A stretch of 64,000 nucleotides of DNA from Exophiala sp. HKRS030 (Eukaryota; Ascomycota; Eurotiomycetes; Chaetothyriales; Herpotrichiellaceae): assembly GCA_023897205.1 (NCBI GenBank), contig JAHWDD010000004.1:4526001-4590000 (forward strand). Reading direction: 5' to 3'. The notes below the pieces were generated by a model, which saw nothing but the letters and a program-made list of their open reading frames with translations, did no database searches and had not been told where the DNA came from. Positions 48,866 to 58,919 of this stretch are shown here, piece by piece. Made by a program: the position numbers and the translations under genes. The first letter of the stretch is position 1. The number at the start of each line of letters is the position of its first letter.

Positions 48866-48902
<37 letters not shown>
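48866..48902. repeat. AG dinucleotide microsatellite
   Basis: About 18 uninterrupted AG units, probably in the 3' untranslated region of the copper-fist gene. Confidence 0.95.
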
Positions 48903-48905
<3 letters not shown>

Positions 48906-49162
48906 CTTTTTGTTTCAAGAGTGATGATGGTAGTAAAAACAAGACATTGTACTCGGACTTTCCATCCTGACCTGTTGTACGGAGTAATTTCAGTACTGAT
49001 AGTGTTTTGTTTTACAGTCACTTCGACGTACTTTAAACAAATATGAAGTTACAAGATAGGTTGCAGATTGCAACATTTGGTAACTTTGTACAACGCTTCG
49101 AGGGGAAGATTGAATCGCTCCTAATTTGGCAGTTTTTGGTGCTCAATCTTCTGTACTATACT

Positions 49163-49199
49163 TTCTCTCTCTCTCTCTCTGTCTGTGTGTGTGTGTGTG
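49163..49199. repeat. Compound TC/TG microsatellite
   Basis: A run of TC units followed directly by TG units. Confidence 0.9.
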
Positions 49200-49269
49200 A
49201 AATTGATGCAACTGTAGAATAAGCTAGAGAGAACAGAAAAGAGTGTCACCTGTCTCTCGAGGCGGGAAA

Positions 49270-49283
49270 GGGGGGGGGGGGGG
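49270..49283. repeat. Poly-G run (14 bases)
   Basis: Fourteen consecutive G; its exact length may be affected by sequencing error. Confidence 0.8.
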
Positions 49284-49497
49284 TTGAGAGTAAAAAAATA
49301 AATGAATCGATCTCAAAAGTTCTGCAGAAGTATAAAGGTATTCTTGACTGTCTACTTGTTCGTCTCCTCGGGAATGGTGATTTTCCCTCCCCACCTTGTT
49401 TTGAGATGTAACAGAGCGCGCGCTGGGGTTCACTCGTTCATTCGTCCTTTTCTTTTTTTGCCAACGAGAATAGAAAGAAGCATTCGTTTCCCTCTCC

Positions 49498-51942
49498 TCA
49501 AGCTTGAACAGATATAGCCGCCGTCGTGGATCCGGTGGATCCCAACGGTGCCATCATGGTCGTCGAACTCACCGGTCTCACCGATCCCGCCATGCGGTCG
49601 TGGACGTGAAGTTGATTACACGGGTGTCGAGTATGACTGTGAGGTAGAGTCCGAGGATGAATTTGATGAGTTTGGTCGTGGTGTTGGTCTTGTTGTTGTT
49701 GTTGTTGCTGTTTGTGGGGTTGAGTCTGAGATTGAGTTGAAATGTGACCGGGAGTCTTGATCTGAGTCTGAGTCCGAGTCTGGTCCTGATTCTGAATCTG
49801 ATTCCGAGTGTTCTTCGACTGATTCTGTCTTCGTCTTGATCTTCTTGATTCATCATCATCATCAACTCTAGCTTTCAAACTTATCACATTGACAAATTCA
49901 ACACCATCAACCAACATGATACCATTCTCGTCCATGGATATCGTACTCGCCCCTTTTGACGTTTTGTGATTGTTAGTACTCCTCGACGACGACGGTAACT
50001 TGGGTCGACGAGAAAGGGTAAAAGATGCTCTTCTAGACGGTTGAGATAATGTTGTTGTTGTTGTTGTCGTGGTTGTGCCGGATGGATGTGGAGAAAATGA
50101 AAGTGTCCTTCTTTTCGTTTGGTCAGAAAAAATTTGAGCATGACCAGAAGAAGATGGCAAACCCGGCTTCTCCTCTTTTGAATCTTCATCTTTCTCATTC
50201 TTGTAATGATGGTGACGTGCGTGACGTGTAGCAGACAACGAGACTGCCGAATCAGGTCTATAGTGTGTAGACGACGACGGCTGAGTAAATGTCTGACTTT
50301 GATCCTGAGTTGATGTCGCAGTTTGTGGACGGATCTGTGTTTGTGAAGATGAACGTATAGGCGTTGCTGTCTGTGGTCTCACTTGTGAGACGATAGGTGT
50401 CGTCGTCTTGTTCTTTTTCGACGTAGACCTCCTCACAAGACTGGAAAGCGATCGTTTCCTTCCGTTTGGACTTGTGCTTGCACTCCCACCAGCCGTCACT
50501 CCTTCACCACTGGAGTCATTCGTGACCTTAGCATGAGCGTCATCATCATCACCGTCCATCCGGGTCATACGAGGATGATGATCCCTCGCCTTCGCAGACA
50601 ACGACTTTGATCTTCCCAACATGCCTACCTTGGAAGCCAAACCTAAACTCAAACTACGGCCAAGGCTGCTGCTCTTTCGAGGCCCAGGCACGTCCTCCCC
50701 AAAATCTCCCTCGGCTCTCGTCAGGGACGCCACTGATTTTGACCTTTGATGCTTGTCATGGCTCGAACTCCGACTGGCACTTCTCGATCTAGGTCGATGA
50801 AGACTCGCTTTGGATCCTGGGCGAGCAGACGCAGACGCATACAAGGCTTGGTTGAGGAGTGCTTCGTCCCGCGACTTGGGAATGTCTGGGCCCGGACACG
50901 CTCCCAGACATTCCGACGAGTAACTTCGACTCAATGACCGGGCACTTGATCTCGATCTTGACCGTGGATTACGGAGTTGAGTTGTCGTGGTGGTGGTTGT
51001 CGAAGGACCGGCATTTCCTCCATTGACTAGAATCGAACGGAGAGGGGCAGGTGACGCTGTTCGTGATCCGATCCGAGGCAGAGACAACGCCGACGAGGAG
51101 CACGTGTTGTGGTACAAGTCCTGAAGTTCTGTGTGGTCGCGAGAATTCAACATGCGGTGACACCAACGTACTTCCCAACCTGGTTTCGATCGCGACGAGG
51201 ATGACGATGATGACAACGAGGATGATGATGATCCGGCAGCATGACTAGTCTCTCTCGATGATGACCGCGTTCCCGATCCTGGTCGTGGAGGTGACGAGTT
51301 CGAACTTGACCCCAACTTGTGCATCACCTTGGAACTCGACTGATTCATGCTGCTGCCGCCATCCCTATAGACAAAGAGGAATTCACCTCCATTGACGTAC
51401 CAATCTCCTCCGTCCAGAGCGTCCCCATTCCCCACACGTTTGACAATCTGCCACGCCGACTTGACCGCGCCGCTGACGAGGTTGTGCTGGATGTACTCGG
51501 GCTGTTTGCCCCCCATCGATAAAGTCTTGTGCATGCCCAGCATGTCGTACAACTGCGTCGACGGGTCAGCGTAGACAGGGTACGCACATTGTGTCAGGGC
51601 CGCATAGGAGGAGAGCAAGCTCGGCGACCCTGGTCCAATAACGACCACGGACGGGGGAGGGTGAGTGTTTGGTTTGGAAAAGTCGAGGTGAACCCGTCGT
51701 CGAGTAGGGTGGAAAGGAGACGCCGGCGAGGACAATCGACGGATATATTCCTGGCAGTTACCACAAAAGAAATGACGGATGAAGACCACGAGGACGTTGT
51801 TTGCGGTAGTAGCTGCTTTGTCGTCGGTATCGTGATGCTGAAATAGGGATCCAAATGGTCGAGGGACCCCGTCGGGAGTATAAATGTCCAACTCAAAGGC
51901 CTGTTTGAGGGTATGTCCAGTCGGGATATTGTCTATCGCCAT
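49498..51942 (-). CDS. AhpC/TSA-like (PRXL2-type) domain protein with long disordered tail
   Basis: A single-exon gene for 814 residues. Residues 15-200 form a thioredoxin-like AhpC/TSA_2 domain: NVLVVFIRHFFCGNCQEYIR carries a Cys-x-x-Cys pair (CGNC) at the peroxidatic position. It is followed by VVVIGPGSPSLLSSYAALTQ, YPVYADPSTQLYDMLGM, and WQIVKRVGNGDALDGGDWYV with an extended GGEFLFVYRDG strand, all typical of the AhpC/TSA antioxidant enzyme group. From about residue 215 to the end the protein is low-complexity: Ser/Arg/Thr/Gln/His-rich with repeated RSRS, SSSS, TTTTT and TQ-rich stretches. The long open frame and sustained Ser/Thr codon use support translation. The function is unknown; a redox domain tethered to a disordered region is the sober reading. 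Confidence 0.85.
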   Translation of the reverse strand: MAIDNIPTGHTLKQAFELDIYTPDGVPRPFGSLFQHHDTDDKAATTANNVLVVFIRHFFCGNCQEYIRRLSSPASPFHPTRRRVHLDFSKPNTHPPPSVVVIGPGSPSLLSSYAALTQCAYPVYADPSTQLYDMLGMHKTLSMGGKQPEYIQHNLVSGAVKSAWQIVKRVGNGDALDGGDWYVNGGEFLFVYRDGGSSMNQSSSKVMHKLGSSSNSSPPRPGSGTRSSSRETSHAAGSSSSSLSSSSSSSRSKPGWEVRWCHRMLNSRDHTELQDLYHNTCSSSALSLPRIGSRTASPAPLRSILVNGGNAGPSTTTTTTTQLRNPRSRSRSSARSLSRSYSSECLGACPGPDIPKSRDEALLNQALYASASARPGSKASLHRPRSRSASRSSSHDKHQRSKSVASLTRAEGDFGEDVPGPRKSSSLGRSLSLGLASKVGMLGRSKSLSAKARDHHPRMTRMDGDDDDAHAKVTNDSSGEGVTAGGSASTSPNGRKRSLSSLVRRSTSKKNKTTTPIVSQVRPQTATPIRSSSQTQIRPQTATSTQDQSQTFTQPSSSTHYRPDSAVSLSATRHARHHHYKNEKDEDSKEEKPGLPSSSGHAQIFSDQTKRRTLSFSPHPSGTTTTTTTTTLSQPSRRASFTLSRRPKLPSSSRSTNNHKTSKGASTISMDENGIMLVDGVEFVNVISLKARVDDDDESRRSRRRQNQSKNTRNQIQNQDQTRTQTQIKTPGHISTQSQTQPHKQQQQQQQDQHHDQTHQIHPRTLPHSHTRHPCNQLHVHDRMAGSVRPVSSTTMMAPLGSTGSTTAAISVQA

Positions 51943-53106
51943 ACTGATTGACTACTGTCGGTAGTCTTTTATTTCCCTTCTTCTCTTTTCTTTTTTTTTC
52001 TCTCGAAACGCCCCACGAGGGAACCCCTTTATGAATGTTGAAAAGTGAACGTGTCTGTCGTGTCGTGATAAAAGAAATCCACCGAAAAAAAGACGCAACC
52101 AGGCGACGTGAAGTGAGTGAGTGAGGGAGTGACTTGTGCCTAGCACACACACACACAACACTCTTTCTCTCGGCCAGCCGATGCGAAATATATCATAAAT
52201 GAGGAAAGGGAACAAGAAAAAGAAACAAAATGAAAAATGGGACCAAAACAGAAACATCAGCAGGAAAGAGAGAGGGAATGTACCCCGTATTCGTAGAGAA
52301 GAAACCTACCACATTGATACTTACCTAAGGAGTACCCTTTCCGAGAGAGCGTATTACTAGGACAGTATCAGCCATTGTTGGCAATGCGTCGCCCGTGTCT
52401 CGACTGCCGAACGTTGGAAAAAGAAAACAAGATGGAACCACGTCTGTCTGAAAACACCCATGTTTCGAAACTTGCTACTTTGCGTAAAAAGTACCGAGTA
52501 ACAAATCCTTGGCCCGATCTTCGTTGCCAGCTGGGACCGGTCGAAAAGGGTCTAGAACGGGGAAAAGAGAAGTAAAGACGGAGTACGCAGTACGGAGTAC
52601 GGATCAAGGAGTGAACAATCGACAAAGGAGACAACTAAAGAGATGCCAAGATGGGAACGGTGTCGAATGATGTCCAACCCAAACAGAGTATGTGCGATGA
52701 ATCGATAACGTGGCGCATGGAGGTCCGAAGGTGCCACTTTGTTGGTGTTTCAGGGGGCCAACAGTTCCGGACGATGTTACTTCTTAGTGGTCGACGACGA
52801 ACAATCCTGAAACCTCGTCAGAGAAGAGAACGATCCAACAAATCTCCATGTCCGGATCAAATGGAGTCTCTTTGGGCGACAACAGCAAAGTGAAGAGCCC
52901 AGGATGCAACATCGGAACTTCCATACTCATACGGATTAGATCATCACTCCTTACATACATACCGAGTGCTCCATCAGATACATACTCACGATAGGACACT
53001 CAGATCTGTGGAGACATCTGTACAGTAGATTGGAAGGGGTCCTGCAAGATAGACGAGATATACGGAGTAGTAAAGAGTTACAGACATACATATCCCGGAC
53101 TACGCG

Positions 53107-53186
53107 AGGGCCATCACTCCTTACCTAGGTAGAGTACTCCATATAATGTAAAACATATTGGGTACGGAGCAAGGGCCATCACTCCT
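53107..53186. repeat. Direct repeat of AGGGCCATCACTCCT
   Basis: Exact copies at 53107-53121 and 53172-53186; a related ATCACTCCTTAC lies near 52942. The repeats alternate with TACGGAGTA-type words. Confidence 0.8.
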
Positions 53187-53470
53187 ATTGTAGGAACTCA
53201 TACTCCGTACAAAACAGCTACCGATCACTACAAGGCACAGGCACGTGTACTCCTACCAGAAGCAGATAGAATGAATGACTTTGTTGAGTTCAAACGAGTG
53301 TATATGGGTCGGTCTGAGAAAAAGGTAGCAGCAACAACAACAACGGTACTAATCTCACAACATCAATGTCAATTTGATTCCACTTTTCACCCCTTCAACT
53401 TTCTTTGCACTACTAGTCCCCAGTGTTCTCCTGTCCTGCTTGCTTTGCACACCTCCCATCTCTCTTCACA

Positions 53471-53475
<5 letters not shown>

Positions 53476-53519
<44 letters not shown>
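53476..53519. repeat. AC dinucleotide microsatellite
   Basis: Twenty-two uninterrupted AC units in the spacer before UPF1. Confidence 0.95.
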
Positions 53520-53521
<2 letters not shown>

Positions 53522-53946
53522 CCTTTCTTCCACGATGCGACCCCAACTGTATCGATAAATGACTGTCGAGTTTTACCTTCTCGCAGAACCCGTGGCTATC
53601 GGCAGATGGCGTACGGCTCGGACGAACCAGTATGCAGTCATCACTTGCCAACAAATATCACATGCTGGGAAAGGTCGAGCCTCTTCCGAAGGTGCAAGAC
53701 CGTGAGCCGACCTGGATAATAATAATCACAGGTTCAAATGCTCAACATTGTCCAGTGTCGCTGACTAGAGCAGCTCTGCATTTTTCTTTTCTTGGGTACG
53801 ACGCTGTAGACGGCCAAGATCGGTGCCGATGACGGGTCTTCTCGCTTGAAGATACGATGTAAGAACTGCATCAAAAAACAGTATGGCTCTGTTGAGCGCT
53901 CAAGAGTAGTTTCAAATGAATCATCGTTCGTCTCCGTCCTCTAAGA

Positions 53947-56900
53947 TCAGTCGTAGCCGCCTCCGACTTGGCTGGCGAATGCCGTCGAAACACTCTGAGC
54001 GTCCTCGTCCTGGTGCATACCCTTGCCGAGTCTAGAGTTGCCCATGTAGCCGGCATTGGGAACGCCGCCTTCGACATATCGCTTCAATCGATCCGCCTGG
54101 TTGTAACTGGCGTGCCTGTTGACGTCGTGAATAGACAGCTGATCAAGACTGACCCCGCCTTGGTCAATGACACTACCAGTGACATCAGACTCCGTCGCAA
54201 CAGTCGACTCACCCGCGACACTACCCGGGACTCCTCTGGGTTTGACCCCATTCGATCGACGACCATTTGCATTCTGGAGAGAGGGCCAGGTGTCGGCGGT
54301 GAAGCCTTGGAACATTGGTGGGTAACCAGATGGGACACCAACGCCACCCATAGCTGATGAGTGAATAGATGAAACATCGTCGGGAATATAGCCGACAACC
54401 GAGCCACTGTCGCGAGGACCACCTCGACCATTCATCATTCCGCTGGCCATGTGGTTAGCATGGTTGTATGCCATCTGGTAACGTTGGGGACCGCGATACG
54501 ATTGCTTAGGTCGACTGAACTGGTGGAGCGAGATCTGAAGGTTGGTCAAAGGTCCTTCGACGAGGCAGTTACGTTCCTTGAAATGCAGCAACAAGTAATG
54601 CCACAGAGGGTGTTTGGACAACACCTTGGGGTTTCCGAGAATGACGAGACCATACTTGGCTCGGGTCATGGCGACGTTGAGACGACGAGGGTCGCTCAAG
54701 AAACCAATACCTTGGTGATCATTGGATCTGACGCAAGACAGGATAATGTAGTCCTTCTCTCGTCCTTGGAAGGCATCGACCGAGGCAACTTCGATTTCCT
54801 TGTACAATTCCTTCTTGAAAGTGCCGTTGGCTTGCATCGAGCTGACAATGTAGCTACGTTGGCCTTCGTATGGAGTAATGACACCAATATCGGCTGGCTT
54901 GACTCCGGCCTTGAAGAAACGCGTGACAATCTTTTCGACGTTCGCGGCCTCGGTTCGGTTGAGGTAGGATGTGCCAGAAGCCGAAATTTCTTCGTTGCCA
55001 AGGTTGGACCAGAACATCATGGGACTCTGAATCACGGGCCACGGGAAGTCGATCTCGCGACGAGTGCGGTGCTCGGCTGTAACTCCGTTCTGCAAAGATC
55101 CTTCGTAGAACATGTTCGAGGGAAAGTCCGACAAGCAAGGATGCATACGATACTGGACATTGAGACGAATAGGTGCACAGCCAAGGATGACCAGACGTTC
55201 GAACAAGGACTGATTGAGACCTGCTTTGGCCGCCTTCTTGTTCATGATGACAGGGCCAAGCTGCTGATGATCACCGACAAGCACGACTTGCTTGCAACCA
55301 AGAACCAAGGGAATCATGCATTCGGGTTCGGCCGATTGAGTTGATTCGTCAATCAGGACGGTTCGGAATTTGAACTTTGCCAGTCTTGGGTCTCCAGCAC
55401 CAACACAAGTACAGCAAACGACATCGGCGTTCTGTAGGATCTCTCGCTCAGCTGAACGTGTCAGGGACTTGTACTTCTTCTCGTCCTGACTAGACAATTC
55501 ACCCAATTCAGACTTGAGCTGATTGAGCTTGCTGAGTTCGACGTTGCTGTCATTCATACGGACCTGTTCGTGCAAGGAGAGGAAACGCACGGGAGATTCG
55601 ACATCTTCTCGCGACTTGGCCGTGACACGAACGACCTTGAGCCCGGTGCGGTGAATGCGCTCACAGAGCTGGTCAACGGCTACGTTGGATGGTGCGCAAA
55701 CCAGCACTTGGCCACCGTTTATCTTAGAAAGGTGGTAAATGATGGTTGCCGAGGTGACTGTCTTACCCGTACCGGGAGGTCCCTGGATCAAGCTCAGTGG
55801 TTTCTGTATGACTGACTTGACAGCATTGATCTGGCTGCTATTGAGTTCGGGCAATCCGGGAACGCTGAACTTCTTGGGCATCTGGGTCTTCATGGGCGCT
55901 GCTGCAACTTCGTGGCCGAGGAGACGGTGGAAAATATAGCCAGAAACACTCATTTCGTCGACGGCGAAAGTTTTCATAGCAAGCTGCATTCGGTCGAAGG
56001 ACGTGGCTTTCCAGACGTAGTCGGCCGTGAAGTTGTGAGTACACTCGGTCGGCACTGATTTGTGATCTCCTTTGGCTCGCAGTTCGAGAGTGACTTCGTC
56101 GGACTGATTGTTCGGGATCTTGTAAACGTAGCCAACTCCCTCCCACGCGGGACGCAGATCGCCGGTATACTTCAGGCGCATCTCGTCGCCGACGGCCAGT
56201 TTGACATCGCCCAGCTCGAGTTTGGGGAGAATGAAACTGGCCAAGTGCTTGTTGTTGAGACCCAAGTCCCAGCGCACGATCAAATTGTCTTGCGACTGGC
56301 TCTCCTTCAATTTACGGTCATAGTCGGCTTCGATCTTGACCAGAGGTCCAAAAACGTTCTGGTACTGGTACGCGTCGTCGTACCGGAGCAGAACCGGCGC
56401 AGGTTCGTCATCGATGTTCGATGCCTTTTCGAGGTCCGTGATGGTGGCGGCCGAGTTTTCCTTCCACAGTTCCTCCAGTTTTGCAATCATCTGCGGGCTC
56501 AAATGTCGGGCGCGGAGCTGTTCCTGGTCGGTCGGTTGTGCGACGAGCCACGACAAGAAAGACCGGTCCTCGATCAAGGGTTGCCACCTGGAAGTGTCCC
56601 AATTCATGTCCTTGGACGAAGGCATGGCCGCGCACGGTTGTCGACAGAGCAGGACGACCACGGTGTCTGACTTTGCCGGGATGAAGCCCAACAGAAATAC
56701 ATTCTTGGTTCCACAGTTGTAGCACTCCAGAACGGTGTCGCCCAACGAACTGCTCGGATGCAGCTGGACTTCCTTGTGGCGTGCCCGAACCAAATGATTG
56801 ACGATGTGAGAGGACGAAGTGTTTCCGCGAGCGCTGCAGAACCACTTGCTACAAGTCAGGCATCGGACGACGCTGCTGGGGTTGTGAATGCCACAATACC

Positions 56901-57250
56901 TACGATATCAGATACGTATGTCAGTAGAGAGTCCTGGAACCAAAACGCAAAACGCAAAAAACAGAACTTTTCTCTTCCTGAACGTACGCGCACGCATGTG
57001 GTGGTAATTCCTTCTCCTCCTCAGCCTTGGTGGACTGTTTCTTGCCGTCCACCGCTGCACTGGCTAGGCTTTCCAAGTCGTCTTCCTCGACACTCTCGGA
57101 CTCGTCATCGTCGTGTTGTCGTCTTCTAGGACCCTTGGCGAGGCTGAGGATACTTTCGTCTGGGTCGACCGTTGAAATGTCGTCGCTGGCGTTTATTGCG
57201 GCTGCGGAGTTGGAAACCAAATGGTTTCCCATATTACTAAAGGCCTCCAT
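53947..57250 (-). CDS. UPF1: UPF1/NAM7 RNA helicase, nonsense-mediated mRNA decay
   Basis: An ATP-dependent 5'-3' RNA helicase and the core factor of nonsense-mediated decay. Two exons: 57250-56988 and 56899-53947, giving 1071 residues. An acidic N-terminal stretch leads into the Cys/His-rich zinc domain that binds Upf2 ([44 protein letters not shown]). Superfamily 1 helicase motifs follow: GPPGTGKT (residues 461-468), [76 protein letters not shown] and [17 protein letters not shown] Gly/Ser-rich tail ends the protein. The start is the first ATG of the frame (57250). It is divergent from IMP4. Confidence 0.97.
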
Positions 57251-57732
57251 ATCTGTCGATGTTCCGACGAAAGGCACTCCTCAAAGAGAGAGAGCCTTTT
57301 AGAACGTAACGTCCCGTCCGTTCGCGGTACAGAAGTATAGAGAGAAGTTGTGAAGGTTTATGGTATTGGGGGCGCAGTTTGAGAGGGTGAGCGAGAGAGT
57401 CTTTTAGTGACAACTGCTACCATTTGTATCACACCGACACCACGATTCCACACCCCTCCAAATGTCTCCAGAATGTCGTACGCGCTATGGAGGACACGCG
57501 CGAGAGGAGTAGAGGGTAGAGAGAGTTCTTGTATGGGAGGTGGGTGGAGGGGCGAAGAGGGAGCGAAAGCGCAAATGAAGGGCAAATGGTGGTTTGCAGT
57601 GGGCGGAGTTTATTATGTGCAAAAGTCCTGGGCGAATTTTCCACTAAATTTTGTGACATCCGTACGTGATACGAAAACCATCATCGCCATAATACATTCT
57701 CTGGTTCTTTTCCCTCCACACAACACGCCACC
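57251..57732. promoter_or_regulatory. Divergent promoter region, UPF1 / IMP4
   Basis: 482 bases shared by two divergent housekeeping genes. It has pyrimidine/purine-biased stretches but no TATA box that I could place with confidence. Confidence 0.4.
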
Positions 57733-58623
57733 ATGTTGCGTAGACAGGCCAGAGAGCGTAGAGACTACATCTACCGTCGCGCCCTTCAACTTCGCGATGC
57801 CAGCATTGCGGAAAAACGAGCCCTGTTGAAAAAGTCCCTCGCAACGGGCAAACCTCTCGACCCGTCTGTCGCAAACGACAAAACCCTCCGCAAAGACTTC
57901 AAGTACGATGAATCCCTCGACCCAGAGACCGCGGCGGCCCAGGAGTCCATCGACGACGAATACGCCATGCTCTCAGGGCTCGCCGACCCCAGGCCTCTCG
58001 TCACCACGTCCCGCAGTCCCTCGACTCGACTGGCGACATTCTCCAAAGAGATCAGACTCCTCCTGCCCACCTCGATACGACTGAATCGAGGCAACCTGAT
58101 CCTTCCAAACTTGCTGGCGAGTGCAAAAGCCGCCGCCTTGACAGATATCATCCTCCTCCACGAACATCGAGGCACTCCGACTGCCATGACCATCTCCCAT
58201 CTCCCTCACGGTCCCACGGCCTCCTTCTCCCTCCACAACGTCGTCCTTCGCGCGGACATACCGGATGCTTCGACGGGAACCGTGTCAGAGTCGTACCCGC
58301 ACCTGATCTTCGAGGGCTTCACCACCCGACTGGGAAAGAGAGTGGTTCAGATACTCAAGCACATCTTTCCTCCACGAGACGGCCCGCACAAGGTCGGCAA
58401 CAGAGTGGTTACATTCAAGAATGTGGAGGACAGCATCGAGGTTCGACATCATGTTTTTGTTCAGACTGGCTATAGAGACGTTGAGCTGGCTGAAGTAGGC
58501 CCGAGAATGACCATGAGATGTTTCGAAATCAGAGGAGGAACGCTGGAGAAAGACTCCGGTGGTGAGGTTGAATGGGCTCTGACCCAGTATACACGCACAG
58601 GACGCAAGAAAGACTATCTGTGA
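57733..58623 (+). CDS. IMP4: U3 snoRNP protein IMP4 (Brix domain)
   Basis: A nucleolar protein of the small-subunit processome, needed for 18S rRNA maturation; it helps U3 snoRNA pair with pre-rRNA together with Mpp10 and Imp3. Single exon, 296 residues. The basic N-terminus MLRRQARERRDYIYRRAL is a strong IMP4 signature. The Brix domain runs from about residue 90, with RLATFSKEIRLLLPTSIRLN, LANLLASAK-type helix, DIILLHEHRGTPTAMTISHL, GPTASFSLHNVVLRADIP, SYPHLIFEGFTTRLGKRV, VEVRHHVF-type strand and MRCFEIRGGTLE. The start codon sits in an ideal context (GCCACCATG). Length is normal. Confidence 0.97.
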   Translation: MLRRQARERRDYIYRRALQLRDASIAEKRALLKKSLATGKPLDPSVANDKTLRKDFKYDESLDPETAAAQESIDDEYAMLSGLADPRPLVTTSRSPSTRLATFSKEIRLLLPTSIRLNRGNLILPNLLASAKAAALTDIILLHEHRGTPTAMTISHLPHGPTASFSLHNVVLRADIPDASTGTVSESYPHLIFEGFTTRLGKRVVQILKHIFPPRDGPHKVGNRVVTFKNVEDSIEVRHHVFVQTGYRDVELAEVGPRMTMRCFEIRGGTLEKDSGGEVEWALTQYTRTGRKKDYL

Positions 58624-58919
58624 GGTAATGCATTACAACCAAATGCCCGAATGTTCGACTATTCTGAGGGTGCAAATGTCCAAAGAAGCCCCCAGCAAAA
58701 CTATGGCATAAGTGCGCCTGCACCATGCCATATCCAAGCAAAAGCAAAAGCAAAAGCAAGCCCCATGGCGGAGACGACCAAATCAAACCAAATTAAGCCT
58801 TCGTGGCACAGCGCCGCTAGGCCTCTGTCAGCTTTCAACTCGCTGTGTGGCTATTGCCCTTGAGACCGATATCACGCAGTGTTTGCAGCTCATATCCCAG
58901 GGTCAGCAACTCCATCTCT

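Larger units (their letters stand above)
48724..49497. other. Convergent 3' region with microsatellites
   Basis: 774 bases between the copper-fist gene and the convergent AhpC/TSA-like gene. It contains TACGGAGTA (48978-48986) and three simple-sequence repeats listed separately. No gene seen. Confidence 0.6.
51943..53946. other. 2 kb intergenic region rich in short repeats
   Basis: No gene is supported on either strand. It contains TACGGAGTA at 52591-52599 and 53062-53070 and its reverse at 53201-53209, a variant TACCGAGTA (52492-52500), the palindrome ACCTAGGT near 53124, a repeated 15-mer (see separate entry) and a long AC microsatellite. Upstream of the minus-strand AhpC/TSA-like gene and downstream of minus-strand UPF1. 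Confidence 0.6.

Noticed and set aside
54451..55344. 297-residue plus-strand open frame
   Set aside because: Antisense of UPF1 helicase motifs.
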